DNA from: Bifidobacterium breve
GTDB lineage: Bacteria > Actinomycetota > Thermoleophilia > Miltoncostaeales > Miltoncostaeaceae
Length of the DNA: 20,885 bases
Direction of reading: 5' to 3'
Assembly (NCBI GenBank): GCA_945876305.1
Contig: CAMCOB010000014.1
Coordinates: 1 to 20,885 of the forward strand
Shown: piece after piece, positions 1 to 7,548 of the stretch
Layout: every line of letters starts with the position of its first letter
Position numbering within the stretch: position 1 is the first letter of the stretch
The notes under the pieces: model-generated
What the model saw: only the letters and a program-made list of their open reading frames with translations
Database searches by the model: none
Told to the model about the DNA's origin: nothing
Program-made: the position numbers and the translations under genes

Positions 1-458
1 CGGCGGTCGTCGTAGGTCGCGGTGGTGTCCACCGTGTTCTCGTCGATGTCGCGCAGCATCTCCGTTGCGTACTTCGAGAGACGGGCTTCGGTGTACCGCA
101 TTGCGGCCGCCGAGAACTCCTGCGAGCCAAAGTTGCCCTGACCATCAACGGTCGGGTACCGGCTGTTGAAGTCCTGGGCCAGGCGTACGAGGGCGTCGTA
201 GATCGCCGAGTCCCCGTGCGGGTGGTACTCACCCATCACGGTTCCCACGATGTTCGCGCTCTTCACGTAGCCGCGGTCCGGCTGCAGGCCGCGGTCGTGC
301 ATGGCAAACAGCACACGGCGGTGCACGGGCTTCAGCCCGTCGCGTACATCCGGCAGCGCGCGGCCCACGATCACGCTCATCGCGTAGTCGAGATACGACG
401 ATCGCATCTCCTCACCGAGCTCGCGGGGTTCAATTCGTCCGTGTCGGTCGATCGCCAT
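1..458 (-). CDS. gyrA: DNA gyrase subunit A, N-terminal part (cut by window edge)
   Basis: GyrA is the DNA-cleaving subunit of gyrase, which introduces negative supercoils as an A2B2 enzyme with GyrB. Only about 152 residues from the N-terminus are present; the gene continues beyond base 1. I translated it by hand from the ATG at 458-456. Visible family landmarks are SSYLDYAMSVIVGRALPDVR (20-39), GLKPVHRR (41-48), YHPHGDSAIYD (78-88) and AAMRYTEAR, with the catalytic tyrosine at about 122. The quinolone-determining positions carry Ser84 and Asp88, the residues usual in drug-sensitive enzymes. The stretch between GNFGS and AAMRYTEAR (QEFSA) is one residue shorter than in the E. coli protein and has a different composition. 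The start codon is two bases after the gyrB stop, so the two are almost certainly cotranscribed. Identification is very secure. Confidence 0.97.
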   Translation of the reverse strand, partial: MAIDRHGRIEPRELGEEMRSSYLDYAMSVIVGRALPDVRDGLKPVHRRVLFAMHDRGLQPDRGYVKSANIVGTVMGEYHPHGDSAIYDALVRLAQDFNSRYPTVDGQGNFGSQEFSAAAMRYTEARLSKYATEMLRDIDENTVDTTATYDDR

Positions 459-460
459 AA

Positions 461-2890
461 CTACACGTCCAGGTTCGCGACGGAGCGGGCATTCCGCTCG
501 ATGAACTCACGGCGCGGCTCAACCCGGTCACCCATAAGCGTTGAGAACAGCTCCTCCGCGGCTGCGGCGTCATCCATGGTGACCTGCTGCAGCACCCGTC
601 GCTCTGGGTCCATGGTGGTCTCCCACAATTGCTCGGCATTCATCTCGCCGAGCCCCTTGAAGCGGCTGAGCTGGATTCCTTCGCGGGCCAGCTCCATCAC
701 CTGGCCGCGCAGGGCGTCGTAGGTTGGCGCCTCCCGCCGGCGGGATCCACGCAGCACCTCAAAGGGTGCCTCGCCCACCACGTCGCGCAACTTGGCGCGT
801 GCACCCCGAAATGATGCGAGCTCCCGGGTACCAAACAGCGCCATCGGGATACTCACCGTGCGCGCCTCACCGGTGCGCGTCTGGATCGATCGCGCACGCA
901 CCACGCGCGCCCCGTGATCTGTGCCAATTACCGACAGCGTCGCGCTGTCGCTGCCGGCGGCCTCCACCACCGTCACCAGCGCCCGCACGTCCGTGGGCTC
1001 TGCCTCCACCAGGCCGTAGGCCTGCACGAAGTCGATGAGCTCGTTGCCGTAGTTGGCTCTCAGTGCGCCCGACCATCCGTCGTGCTCGCGCAACGCCCGG
1101 CCGTACCGCTGAAAACGGGCCTTGGTCAGGTCGCTCTCCACGCCATCTGCGGTGATCAGTCGCATCTCGCCCATGTTGCGGTCGAGCAGCCACTCCTCGA
1201 GGTCGGGCTCCTTCTCGATGTACTGCTCGGTGCTGCCCTGCTTCACCTTGTAGAGCGGCGGCTGTGCGATGTACACGTAACCGGCATCCACAATCTCGGG
1301 CATCTGGCGAAACAGAAACGTGAGGATGAGCGTGCGGATGTGTGCGCCGTCCACATCGGCGTCGGTCATGATGATGAGCTTGTGGTACCGGGCCTTGGTC
1401 AGGTCGAAGTCGGCCCCGATACCGGTGCCCATGGCCGTGATCATCGCCTGGATCTCGGTGTTCGAGAGCACCTTGTCGAGGCGGGCCTTCTCGACGTTGA
1501 TGATCTTGCCGCGCAGCGGCAGGATGGCCTGAAAGCTCGACTGGCGGGCGCCCACCGCCGAGCCGCCCGCGGAGTCGCCCTCCACCAGAAAGATCTCGGT
1601 GTTCGCTGGGTCCCGATCCGAGCAGTCGGCAAGCTTGCCGGGCAGGCTCGTGGAGTCCATCACTCCCTTGCGGCGCGCCATATCGCGCGCCTTGCGGGCG
1701 GCCATGCGTGCCTGGGCTGCGTACGTGGCCTTCAGGCAGATGGCCTTGGCCACCGCCGGGTTCTCCTCGAGAAACTCCCCGAGTCGCTGATTTACCACCT
1801 GCGCAACGAACCCCGAGAACTCGCTGTTGCCGAGCTTCGTCTTGGTCTGTCCCTCAAACTGGGGGTCCCGCAACTTCACTGAGACGATCGCCGTGAGGCC
1901 CTCGCGGGTGTCGTTTCCTTCCAGGTTGTCGTCCTTCTCCTTCAGCAGGCCTTTGGCGCGCGCGTAATCGTTGAGCGTGCGGGTGAGCGCTGTGCGGAAC
2001 CCGGTGAGATGGGTTCCGCCCTCATGCGTGTTGATGTTGTTCGCGAACGTGTACACCGACTCGGTAAAGCCAGTGGTCCACTGCAGCGCGATCTCCGCCT
2101 GCCCCTCGTCGCCCTCCGCCGAGATGGAGATGACGTCGCCGTGCAGGGGCTCACGCGACGCATTGAGGTGCTTCACGAAGTCAACGAGCCCGCCCTGGTA
2201 GAGAAAGCGGTCCTCGCGGCGTTCTGCGCGCTCGTCGGTGAGGGTGATCTCCAGGCCGCGGGTGAGGAACGCCGTCTCGCGGAACCGCGTGAGGAGGGTG
2301 TCGTAATCAAACCCGAGTTCCTCGAAGATGTCGGGGTCGGGCGAGAACGTAATGCGCGTGCCATTGCTGTCGGCGCTGCCGATCTCCTTGATGGGCCCGT
2401 CGGGTGCGCCCCGGTGATAGCTCTGCTCCCACACGGCACCGTCGCGCTGGACCGTCGCCACCAGTTGCTCAGACAGCGCGTTGACCACGCTGACGCCCAC
2501 CCCATGCAGGCCACCGGACACCTTGTAGCCCTCGCCGCCAAACTTTCCGCCGGCGTGCAGCACCGTGAGCACCACCTCGAGTGCGCTCTTGCCGTCCTGG
2601 TCCGCCATCGCCGACACGGGGATACCGCGGCCGTCGTCGGTCACCGAGCATGAGCCGTCTGGGTGAAGCACCACGTCGACGCGTGTGCAGTGGCCGGCCA
2701 TGGCCTCGTCCACCGAGTTGTCCACCACCTCGTACACCAGGTGGTGAAGCCCCCTCGGCCCCGTCGAACCGATGTACATTCCCGGCCGTTTGCGGACGGC
2801 CTCAAGGCCCTCCAAAACGGTGATCGCCCCCGCGTCATAGCGGGCTGCATCGGTGGTGGCGTCAAACGCCTGGTCGGCCGTATCTGTCAC
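461..2890 (-). CDS. gyrB: DNA gyrase subunit B, long form with E. coli-type insertion
   Basis: GyrB is the ATPase subunit of DNA gyrase. I chose the GTG at 2890 (809 residues) because GAGGAG lies four bases upstream and the family sequence GAITVLEGLEAVRKRPGMYIG follows soon after; an in-frame ATG at 2983 would add 31 unrelated residues. GHKL motifs are EVVDNSVDEAMAG, DDGRGIPV and GGLHGVGVSVVNALS. The TOPRIM domain has EGDSAGG (about 436) and the metal-binding TDADVDGAH (about 505). The C-terminus ends RFKGLGEMN, LWETTMDPE and NLDV. Between PPLYKVKQG (about 545) and RFKGLGEMN (about 741) lies an extra block of roughly 170-190 residues. It resembles the insertion in E. coli GyrB, including a segment like [21 protein letters not shown]. 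Typical actinobacterial GyrB proteins lack it and are about 650-690 residues long. Confidence 0.97.
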   Translation of the reverse strand: MTDTADQAFDATTDAARYDAGAITVLEGLEAVRKRPGMYIGSTGPRGLHHLVYEVVDNSVDEAMAGHCTRVDVVLHPDGSCSVTDDGRGIPVSAMADQDGKSALEVVLTVLHAGGKFGGEGYKVSGGLHGVGVSVVNALSEQLVATVQRDGAVWEQSYHRGAPDGPIKEIGSADSNGTRITFSPDPDIFEELGFDYDTLLTRFRETAFLTRGLEITLTDERAERREDRFLYQGGLVDFVKHLNASREPLHGDVISISAEGDEGQAEIALQWTTGFTESVYTFANNINTHEGGTHLTGFRTALTRTLNDYARAKGLLKEKDDNLEGNDTREGLTAIVSVKLRDPQFEGQTKTKLGNSEFSGFVAQVVNQRLGEFLEENPAVAKAICLKATYAAQARMAARKARDMARRKGVMDSTSLPGKLADCSDRDPANTEIFLVEGDSAGGSAVGARQSSFQAILPLRGKIINVEKARLDKVLSNTEIQAMITAMGTGIGADFDLTKARYHKLIIMTDADVDGAHIRTLILTFLFRQMPEIVDAGYVYIAQPPLYKVKQGSTEQYIEKEPDLEEWLLDRNMGEMRLITADGVESDLTKARFQRYGRALREHDGWSGALRANYGNELIDFVQAYGLVEAEPTDVRALVTVVEAAGSDSATLSVIGTDHGARVVRARSIQTRTGEARTVSIPMALFGTRELASFRGARAKLRDVVGEAPFEVLRGSRRREAPTYDALRGQVMELAREGIQLSRFKGLGEMNAEQLWETTMDPERRVLQQVTMDDAAAAEELFSTLMGDRVEPRREFIERNARSVANLDV

Positions 2891-2945
2891 TCGACTCCTC
2901 GTCGCGGGGAGGGCTTTTTCGGGTGTGTGTGAACCCCGGATTCGC

Positions 2946-2972
2946 CCTGCGTATGCAGGAAAGAATCTACCA
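2946..2972 (-). promoter_or_regulatory. Putative gyrB promoter with extended -10 and a small hairpin near the start point
   Basis: In the 120-base gap between the DUF721 gene and gyrB, the minus strand reads TGGTAGATT (2972-2964). This fits an extended -10 element (TGn plus TANNNT). I see no good -35. Predicted transcription would start near 2957, giving a leader of about 67 bases before the GTG at 2890. A perfect five-base stem with a four-base loop (CCTGC, loop, GCAGG; 2946-2959) sits right at the predicted 5' end. Position and sequence are suggestive only; no start site has been mapped. Confidence 0.35.
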
Positions 2973-3010
2973 GTGACCTCCACGGAATCCGGGCCCGCGA
3001 GGGCCTTCCG

Positions 3011-3493
3011 TCACCCCTTGGAACGATCCATTGACCGGGCGGCGGCGCGGGCCACGAGATCGCGTAGCGCCGGGTCCTCAATCGACTCCGCCGCACGGGC
3101 ACCGGCGGCTGCCGCGTTGGGTGAGGGAGGGGGCAGATCCACGGCGACCACGGGGCCCGGATCGGGCTGCGGGATGGCGTGATCGGCCACCACAAAGCGC
3201 AGTCCACCCACCGCATCGGGGTCGCCCAAAATGGTCGCGAGCCGACCCATCAGTTCGTCGCCGCGCATATCCAGTTCCTGTGCCCACACGGCGTCGGTGC
3301 ACGCCACCGTCACCACACCAGCCCGCGATCGGCGGATGGGGTAGGCGTGGTTCACCGTGCCCGGGCCAGAGGCCTCCGCCCATGCGGCGCGCACTGATGT
3401 GAGCACCGGGTCGCCGGCGTGGGTAAACCGCCTGGTGGCGCGCCCCACCAGGTCAGCGATGGCCGCAGGGTGTCGCCGGTGTCTATGCGGCAA
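3011..3493 (-). CDS. DUF721 (DciA-like) protein
   Basis: A 160-residue protein of the DUF721 family, found between recF and gyrB in many actinobacteria. Some family members (DciA) load or regulate the replicative helicase DnaB; whether this short form does so is inferred from family and location. The recognisable part is the central block with VWAQELDMRGDELMGRLATI (about 69-88), matching the family's W-x-x-x-L pattern. The N-terminus is basic (PHRHRRH), and the C-terminus is proline- and alanine-rich before a final helical segment. The start is the TTG at 3493, supported by GGGAGGG five bases upstream. It overlaps the end of recF by 11 bases, implying translational coupling. The stop is TGA at 3013-3011, followed by the gyrB leader. 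Confidence 0.8.
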   Translation of the reverse strand: MPHRHRRHPAAIADLVGRATRRFTHAGDPVLTSVRAAWAEASGPGTVNHAYPIRRSRAGVVTVACTDAVWAQELDMRGDELMGRLATILGDPDAVGGLRFVVADHAIPQPDPGPVVAVDLPPPSPNAAAAGARAAESIEDPALRDLVARAAARSMDRSKG

Positions 3494-4613
3494 GGAGACC
3501 CTCCCGCACCGACAGCACGCGTGCCCCGCGATCGGCCGCCGCCTGGGCTGCCACCGGGTCGGCCGTGGTCAAAATGCACTGGCCCTGCCCCACGGCGGCG
3601 TCCAGCAGCAGACCGCGCCTGGTGGGATCGAGCTCCGACAGCACGTCGTCCAGCACGAGGATGGGCAGGCCGGACCTCGCACCCAGGTGTTCCCGGTGCG
3701 CCATCAAGAGCGCGAGCACGGCCGTTCGTTGCTCGCCCTGGCTGCCCGTACGTCGCAGGTCGGTCACACCCTCACCCCTCTGCTGCCCGATAAATACATC
3801 GTCCCGGTGCGGCCCCGCGAGGGTCTGCGCTGCGCTGATCTCCCTGTCGCGCGCCGCCTCCAGACGCTCCGCGAGGGCTGCGGGGAGGTCGGTGTCAGCA
3901 ACATCGGCGAGCGAGGTCGGGGATGGCTCCAGCCCCACGATTCCGTCACTGCCGCCACCGAGGTCGGCGAGCCACCGGGCAAAGGGCTCCGCCAGCGACC
4001 GCATGGCGTCACGTCGCGCCGTGATGATGCGCGCTCCAGTGGTGGCGAGACCCGGTTCCCATGGCAGCACGGCATCCACGCCGGTGCGGCCCGCGCGTAC
4101 CGATCTGAGCGCTGCGTTTCGTTGCGACAGCGCCGACCCGTACGCCACGAGATCGTCCGCGTATCCCGGCACGGCTGCCTCGAGCAGCCGGTCGAGGTGA
4201 CGTCGTCGCGCCGCCGGGGGTCCCTTTACCGCGCGAAGCTCTTCTGGGAGGAACACCAGCACACTGCCCGCTGCGCGCCAGGCGCCCAGCGATCTCACCA
4301 GCTCGCCGTCAATTGACAGCTTGCGGCCCGTGCGCGGCGCGTACCCGATGTCTCGCCGACGAGCACCATCCGGGCCAGTCAGGTCGAGCCCCACATGCAG
4401 GGCGCTCGCGCCCACCCTGATGGCCTCCGCCTCGCGCGAGGTGCGGCACGACACGCCAAGGCAGGCCAGCACCAGGGCTTCCACGAGGGAGGTCTTCCCT
4501 GCGCCATTTGGTCCCGACAACACGATTCCGCCGGGGGGCAGATCCACCGTCAGGCGCGACCACGATCGCACATCTGACACCTCAAGCCGGCTGGCGGTCC
4601 AGGTCCCAGCCAC
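3483..4613 (-). CDS. recF: DNA replication and repair protein RecF
   Basis: RecF is an SMC-like ATPase that binds DNA at gaps and, with RecO and RecR, promotes RecA loading. The 376-residue protein has the family's usual length. Walker A is GPNGAGKT (34-41). The signature motif is GSQGEQRTAVLAL, and Walker B with the D-loop is ILVLDDVLSELD near the C-terminus. The conserved FLPEELRAVKGPPAARRRHLD block, typical of RecF, lies in the middle. The start is the GTG at 4613, six bases after the dnaN stop, so it is probably cotranscribed with dnaN; GGGA within the end of dnaN is the only weak ribosome binding site. The 3' end overlaps the DUF721 gene. Identification is secure; the exact start is less so. 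Confidence 0.96.
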   Translation of the reverse strand: MAGTWTASRLEVSDVRSWSRLTVDLPPGGIVLSGPNGAGKTSLVEALVLACLGVSCRTSREAEAIRVGASALHVGLDLTGPDGARRRDIGYAPRTGRKLSIDGELVRSLGAWRAAGSVLVFLPEELRAVKGPPAARRRHLDRLLEAAVPGYADDLVAYGSALSQRNAALRSVRAGRTGVDAVLPWEPGLATTGARIITARRDAMRSLAEPFARWLADLGGGSDGIVGLEPSPTSLADVADTDLPAALAERLEAARDREISAAQTLAGPHRDDVFIGQQRGEGVTDLRRTGSQGEQRTAVLALLMAHREHLGARSGLPILVLDDVLSELDPTRRGLLLDAAVGQGQCILTTADPVAAQAAADRGARVLSVREGLLAA

Positions 4614-4619
4614 GAGGGA

Positions 4620-5723
4620 CTATCCCGGCAGGCGGATGGGCATGAGGAGGTACCGGTGGTCCTCGGACTCCCCGCGAAGCAGGCCGGGGCGCAGTGGGCT
4701 GATGAGCCCCAGGCGTACCTCGTCGCCCTCAATCCCCTCAACACCCTCCCGCAGGAAGTCTGCGTTGAAGCCGATCTCAAGCAGTTCGCCCGAGTAGGGC
4801 ACGGGCATCGATTCGCGGCCCTCGCCCACTTGCTCACTGGCCGTTGCGACGATCAGTTGCCCCTGTTCAAACCGCAAGCGCACCGGCGACGTGCGCTGCG
4901 CGAGAACGGCGATGCGGGTGAGCACGGCGAGAAACTCCGACCTCTCAAGGCGCACGTCGTGATCGAACTCGGCCGGGATGAGCTGGCGGTAGTCGGGGAA
5001 CTGGCCGTCGATCACGCGGGTGGTCAGGCTGACTCCCGCGATCCGGATGGTCGCCTGCTGCTCTCCCAGCACCAGCTCGACCTCGGCGTCCTTTGCCTGT
5101 CCAGCCAGGCGCGTGGCCTCGGCCACGGCGCGGGCCGGCAGGATCGCTTCGCGTACGTCTGTGGGAGGGCTCTCGAGCGCGACGGTGCGCACCGCCAGGC
5201 GATAGCTGTCAGTGGCGGCCATGGTGAGCCCGTCGGGACCCACCCGTACAAGCACGCCGGTGAGAACGGGCCGGGTTTCGTCGCGCGATGCCGCGCGCAC
5301 GACGCGTTCGGCACACGTGACGAAGCGGTCGGCGGGAATCGCGAGGCCCACCCCGGTACCGACAGGGAGTTCGGGGTACTCGCCGGCCTGGTGGCAGTTG
5401 AGGCTAAACGACGAGCCCCCGCCTGAGATCTGCACCTGCCCCTCGTTCTGGTTGTGCACCACGGAGACCGGGCCGGGAGACATGCTGCGCACGAGGTCGG
5501 CCGCGAGCCGTGGAAGCACCACCGAGCCGTGCTCCTCGACGCCAGCATCCTCGAGCGGCACCCGCAGCGACATCTCCATGTCGGTGGCCGCGAGTTCGAC
5601 CACGCCCTCTTCGGCCCGCAGCAGCACGTTGGCGAGAACCGGGATGGTTCCCTTGCTGGATGCCGCCCGTGACGCCATGGCAAGGCGGGTGGCGAGTTCA
5701 TCACGAGGGCAGGTCAGGCGCAC
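4620..5723 (-). CDS. dnaN: DNA polymerase III beta subunit (sliding clamp)
   Basis: DnaN forms the dimeric ring that tethers the replicative polymerase to DNA. I chose the GTG at 5723 (367 residues) because the protein then begins with the family-like sequence RLTCPRDELATRLAMASRA. A more upstream ATG at 5771 would add 16 residues with no family resemblance. Landmarks include SSKGTIPVLANVLLRAEEG near the N-terminus, then SRDETRPVLTGVLVRV in the middle domain, and HRYLLMPIRL at the C-terminus, the usual P-M-R-L end. The minus strand has TACGCT exactly six bases before the GTG and no good ribosome binding site, so the gene may have its own promoter and a leaderless mRNA. It is followed six bases later by recF. 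Confidence 0.96.
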   Translation of the reverse strand: MRLTCPRDELATRLAMASRAASSKGTIPVLANVLLRAEEGVVELAATDMEMSLRVPLEDAGVEEHGSVVLPRLAADLVRSMSPGPVSVVHNQNEGQVQISGGGSSFSLNCHQAGEYPELPVGTGVGLAIPADRFVTCAERVVRAASRDETRPVLTGVLVRVGPDGLTMAATDSYRLAVRTVALESPPTDVREAILPARAVAEATRLAGQAKDAEVELVLGEQQATIRIAGVSLTTRVIDGQFPDYRQLIPAEFDHDVRLERSEFLAVLTRIAVLAQRTSPVRLRFEQGQLIVATASEQVGEGRESMPVPYSGELLEIGFNADFLREGVEGIEGDEVRLGLISPLRPGLLRGESEDHRYLLMPIRLPG

Positions 5724-5729
5724 CGGGTG

Positions 5730-5735
5730 AGCGTA
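5730..5735 (-). promoter_or_regulatory. Putative -10 of a leaderless dnaN transcript
   Basis: TACGCT on the minus strand (complement of 5730-5735) matches TANNNT and is separated from the dnaN GTG (5723-5721) by six bases. Transcription would then begin at or next to the start codon. No purine-rich ribosome binding site lies in the intervening bases, and the -35 is not recognisable. The same spacing recurs at four other genes in this window, which raises confidence a little. Confidence 0.4.
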
Positions 5736-6111
5736 CCGGATGCCCAGCGAACCATGCGCACTCCACAGCAACTATGAGTTACGACTGTCTCACTGAAAAG
5801 AGAAAGGGTTTTGTAGTCAACGTCGTAGGTCCTGTGGAGTCTGGGGACGAGGGGGTGTTATGGCTGCGTAACCCAACCTTTCGGCCATGGGGAAAGCCTG
5901 TGGACAACCACCAACAACTCACCCCGCTCTCCACACCCATCAACAGGCGCATCGCTAGTGCCCATGAGGGTGTTGGTGGGTATGGAGAGCGCATGGACAA
6001 GAACAGGGCTTGTCAACATCTAGTCCACAGGAGCCAGCGGCACACCCTGTGCGGCCACGCCCCTGGAAAAGCCCGCGTGGTGCGGGATTGTGGGCAGTGA
6101 GCCCGAGCCGG
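5736..6111. other. dnaN-dnaA intergenic region, possible second part of oriC
   Basis: This noncoding stretch holds no convincing gene. It contains DnaA-box-like sites: TGTGGACAA at 5899-5907 (exact complement of TTGTCCACA, the form used in high-GC actinobacteria), CTCTCCACA at 5927-5935, CATGGACAA at 5992-6000, TTGTCAACA at 6010-6018 and TAGTCCACA at 6021-6029, each differing by one to a few bases. Bases from about 5786 to 5820 (around GAAAAGAGAAAGGGTTTTG) are richer in A and T than the surroundings and could serve as an unwinding element. In several actinobacteria oriC lies in exactly this gap, so the location fits, but the sites are weaker than those at 8333-8468. Confidence 0.5.
5899..6029. 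promoter_or_regulatory. DnaA-box cluster between dnaA and dnaN
   Basis: Five sites resembling TTRTCCACA lie within about 130 bases. The best is TGTGGACAA at 5899-5907, an exact reverse-strand copy of TTGTCCACA. TAGTCCACA at 6021-6029 and TTGTCAACA at 6010-6018 have one mismatch each to the same form and nearly adjoin. CTCTCCACA (5927-5935) also occurs in the second cluster at 8449-8457. The number of sites in a short noncoding interval next to dnaA is the main support; DnaA binding is inferred. Confidence 0.5.
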
Positions 6112-7545
6112 CTACGGGGTGGCCGCGGCGGACCCGCGGCCGGTGAGGGAGACCGTGAGCGCCTGGACGGCCTCGTAGATCGACCCTTCGTCGCTCATCT
6201 GGCGGGTCACCTTTTGCACCGCGTAGATGACAGTGGTGTGGTCACGCCCTCCAAAGGCACGACCAATGGCCGGGAGCGAGGCGTCCGTGAGCTCGCGGCT
6301 CAGGTACATCGCCACCTGGCGTGGCCCCACCACGCGCTTGGTGCGGCGGTCGCCCACGAGCTCCTCGAGCGAGATCCCGTAGTGGCGCGCGGTGGCCTCT
6401 TGCACCAAGTCGATACGCACTCCGCCAGCGCCTGCGGGAAACAAATCCACCAATACTTCCTGCGCCAGCTCAACGGTCACGGGCCTGCCGGAGATCGAGG
6501 AGTGCGCAACGACGCGGATGAGCGCGCCCTCGAGCTGTCGCACGTTGGTGGAGACCCGCGCGGCGATATACGAGAGCGTCTCGGTGTCGCGGATCTGGTA
6601 ACCGTCGGTCATCACCCGCTTGCGCAGAATGGCGATACGCAGTTCGATGTCGGGCGGCTGCACATCGGTGATGAGTCCCATCTCAAAGCGCGAGCGCAGC
6701 CGGTCTTCCAGCGTCTTAATGGCGCTCGGGGGCCGGTCGCTGGAGATCACGATCTGCTTGCCGCTCTCCTGCAGCGCGTTGAAGGTGTGGAAGAACTCTT
6801 CCTGCGTCTGCTCGCGCCCCTCCAACATCTGGATGTCGTCGATCAGCAGGATGTCGGTGCTGCGGTACTGGTCCTTAAACGACCTGATGCCACCGTCGCG
6901 CAGTGCATTGATGAACTCGTTGGTGAAGGTCTCCACCGAGACGTATCGCACGGAGAGGCCCGGGTGGTTCTCGGCGGTGTAGTGGCCGATCGAATGCAGC
7001 AGGTGAGTCTTCCCGAGGCCCACACCGCCGTAAATAAAGAGCGGGTTGTAGGCACGCGCAGGAGTCTCCGCCACGGCCAGGGCGGCGGCGTGGGCAAACC
7101 GGTTGCTCGGCCCCACCACAAAGGTCTCGAACGTGAACCGGCCCTGAAGGCGTGTCGCCAACCCGCCGCCCTCCGGGCGCGGGGCGATCGCCGGGTCCGG
7201 TGCCGGCTGCGCAACAACCGGCTCGGGCTGTGGCATCTGCGTCGGTGCGGTGCCAGCCGGCGGTGCGACTACCTCAACCGCAACGGCGACGTCATTTCCC
7301 AGAACCTCAAAGAGCGCATCCTGAACCAGCGACACATACCGCTGAATGATCCAGCCCCGGGCGAACTCGGTCTCCACGCCAATGCGGAACCGGCCATCGT
7401 CAACCCCGAGTGCACGCGCACGCTCAAAGGTCAACTTGTAGGTGGCGCTGTTGAGGGCCCCGCGAAGGCGCTCGAGCACCTGCTCCCACACCTCGGCGAG
7501 CCGTTCGGGCGAGGAGTCCTGGAGAATGGGGACGGTCGCACCCAC
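6112..7545 (-). CDS. dnaA: Chromosomal replication initiator DnaA
   Basis: DnaA is the AAA+ initiator that binds DnaA boxes and opens the origin. The 477-residue protein has the four expected domains. Domain I covers about 12-90 (LAEVWEQVLERLRGALNSAT). A proline-rich linker runs from about 94 to 127. The AAA+ domain has Walker A GGVGLGKT (173-180), Walker B ILLIDD (232-237) and the sensor region VISSDRPP. Domain IV has the family signature GRDHTTVIYA (433-442), the helix-turn-helix that reads the boxes. The start is the GTG at 7545, three bases after the stop of the upstream ATPase gene, with no ribosome binding site between them. dnaA therefore seems to depend on translation and transcription of that neighbour. 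Identification is certain. Confidence 0.98.
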   Translation of the reverse strand: MGATVPILQDSSPERLAEVWEQVLERLRGALNSATYKLTFERARALGVDDGRFRIGVETEFARGWIIQRYVSLVQDALFEVLGNDVAVAVEVVAPPAGTAPTQMPQPEPVVAQPAPDPAIAPRPEGGGLATRLQGRFTFETFVVGPSNRFAHAAALAVAETPARAYNPLFIYGGVGLGKTHLLHSIGHYTAENHPGLSVRYVSVETFTNEFINALRDGGIRSFKDQYRSTDILLIDDIQMLEGREQTQEEFFHTFNALQESGKQIVISSDRPPSAIKTLEDRLRSRFEMGLITDVQPPDIELRIAILRKRVMTDGYQIRDTETLSYIAARVSTNVRQLEGALIRVVAHSSISGRPVTVELAQEVLVDLFPAGAGGVRIDLVQEATARHYGISLEELVGDRRTKRVVGPRQVAMYLSRELTDASLPAIGRAFGGRDHTTVIYAVQKVTRQMSDEGSIYEAVQALTVSLTGRGSAAATP

Positions 7546-7548
7546 GGG

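Noticed and set aside
914..1882. Open plus-strand frame of 322 codons opposite gyrB
   Set aside because: Antisense shadow of well-conserved gyrB sequence; no family resemblance and no ribosome binding site considered convincing.
5779..6000. Small minus-strand frame of 73 codons in the dnaA-dnaN gap
   Set aside because: No ribosome binding site, no family resemblance, and it covers the DnaA-box region.
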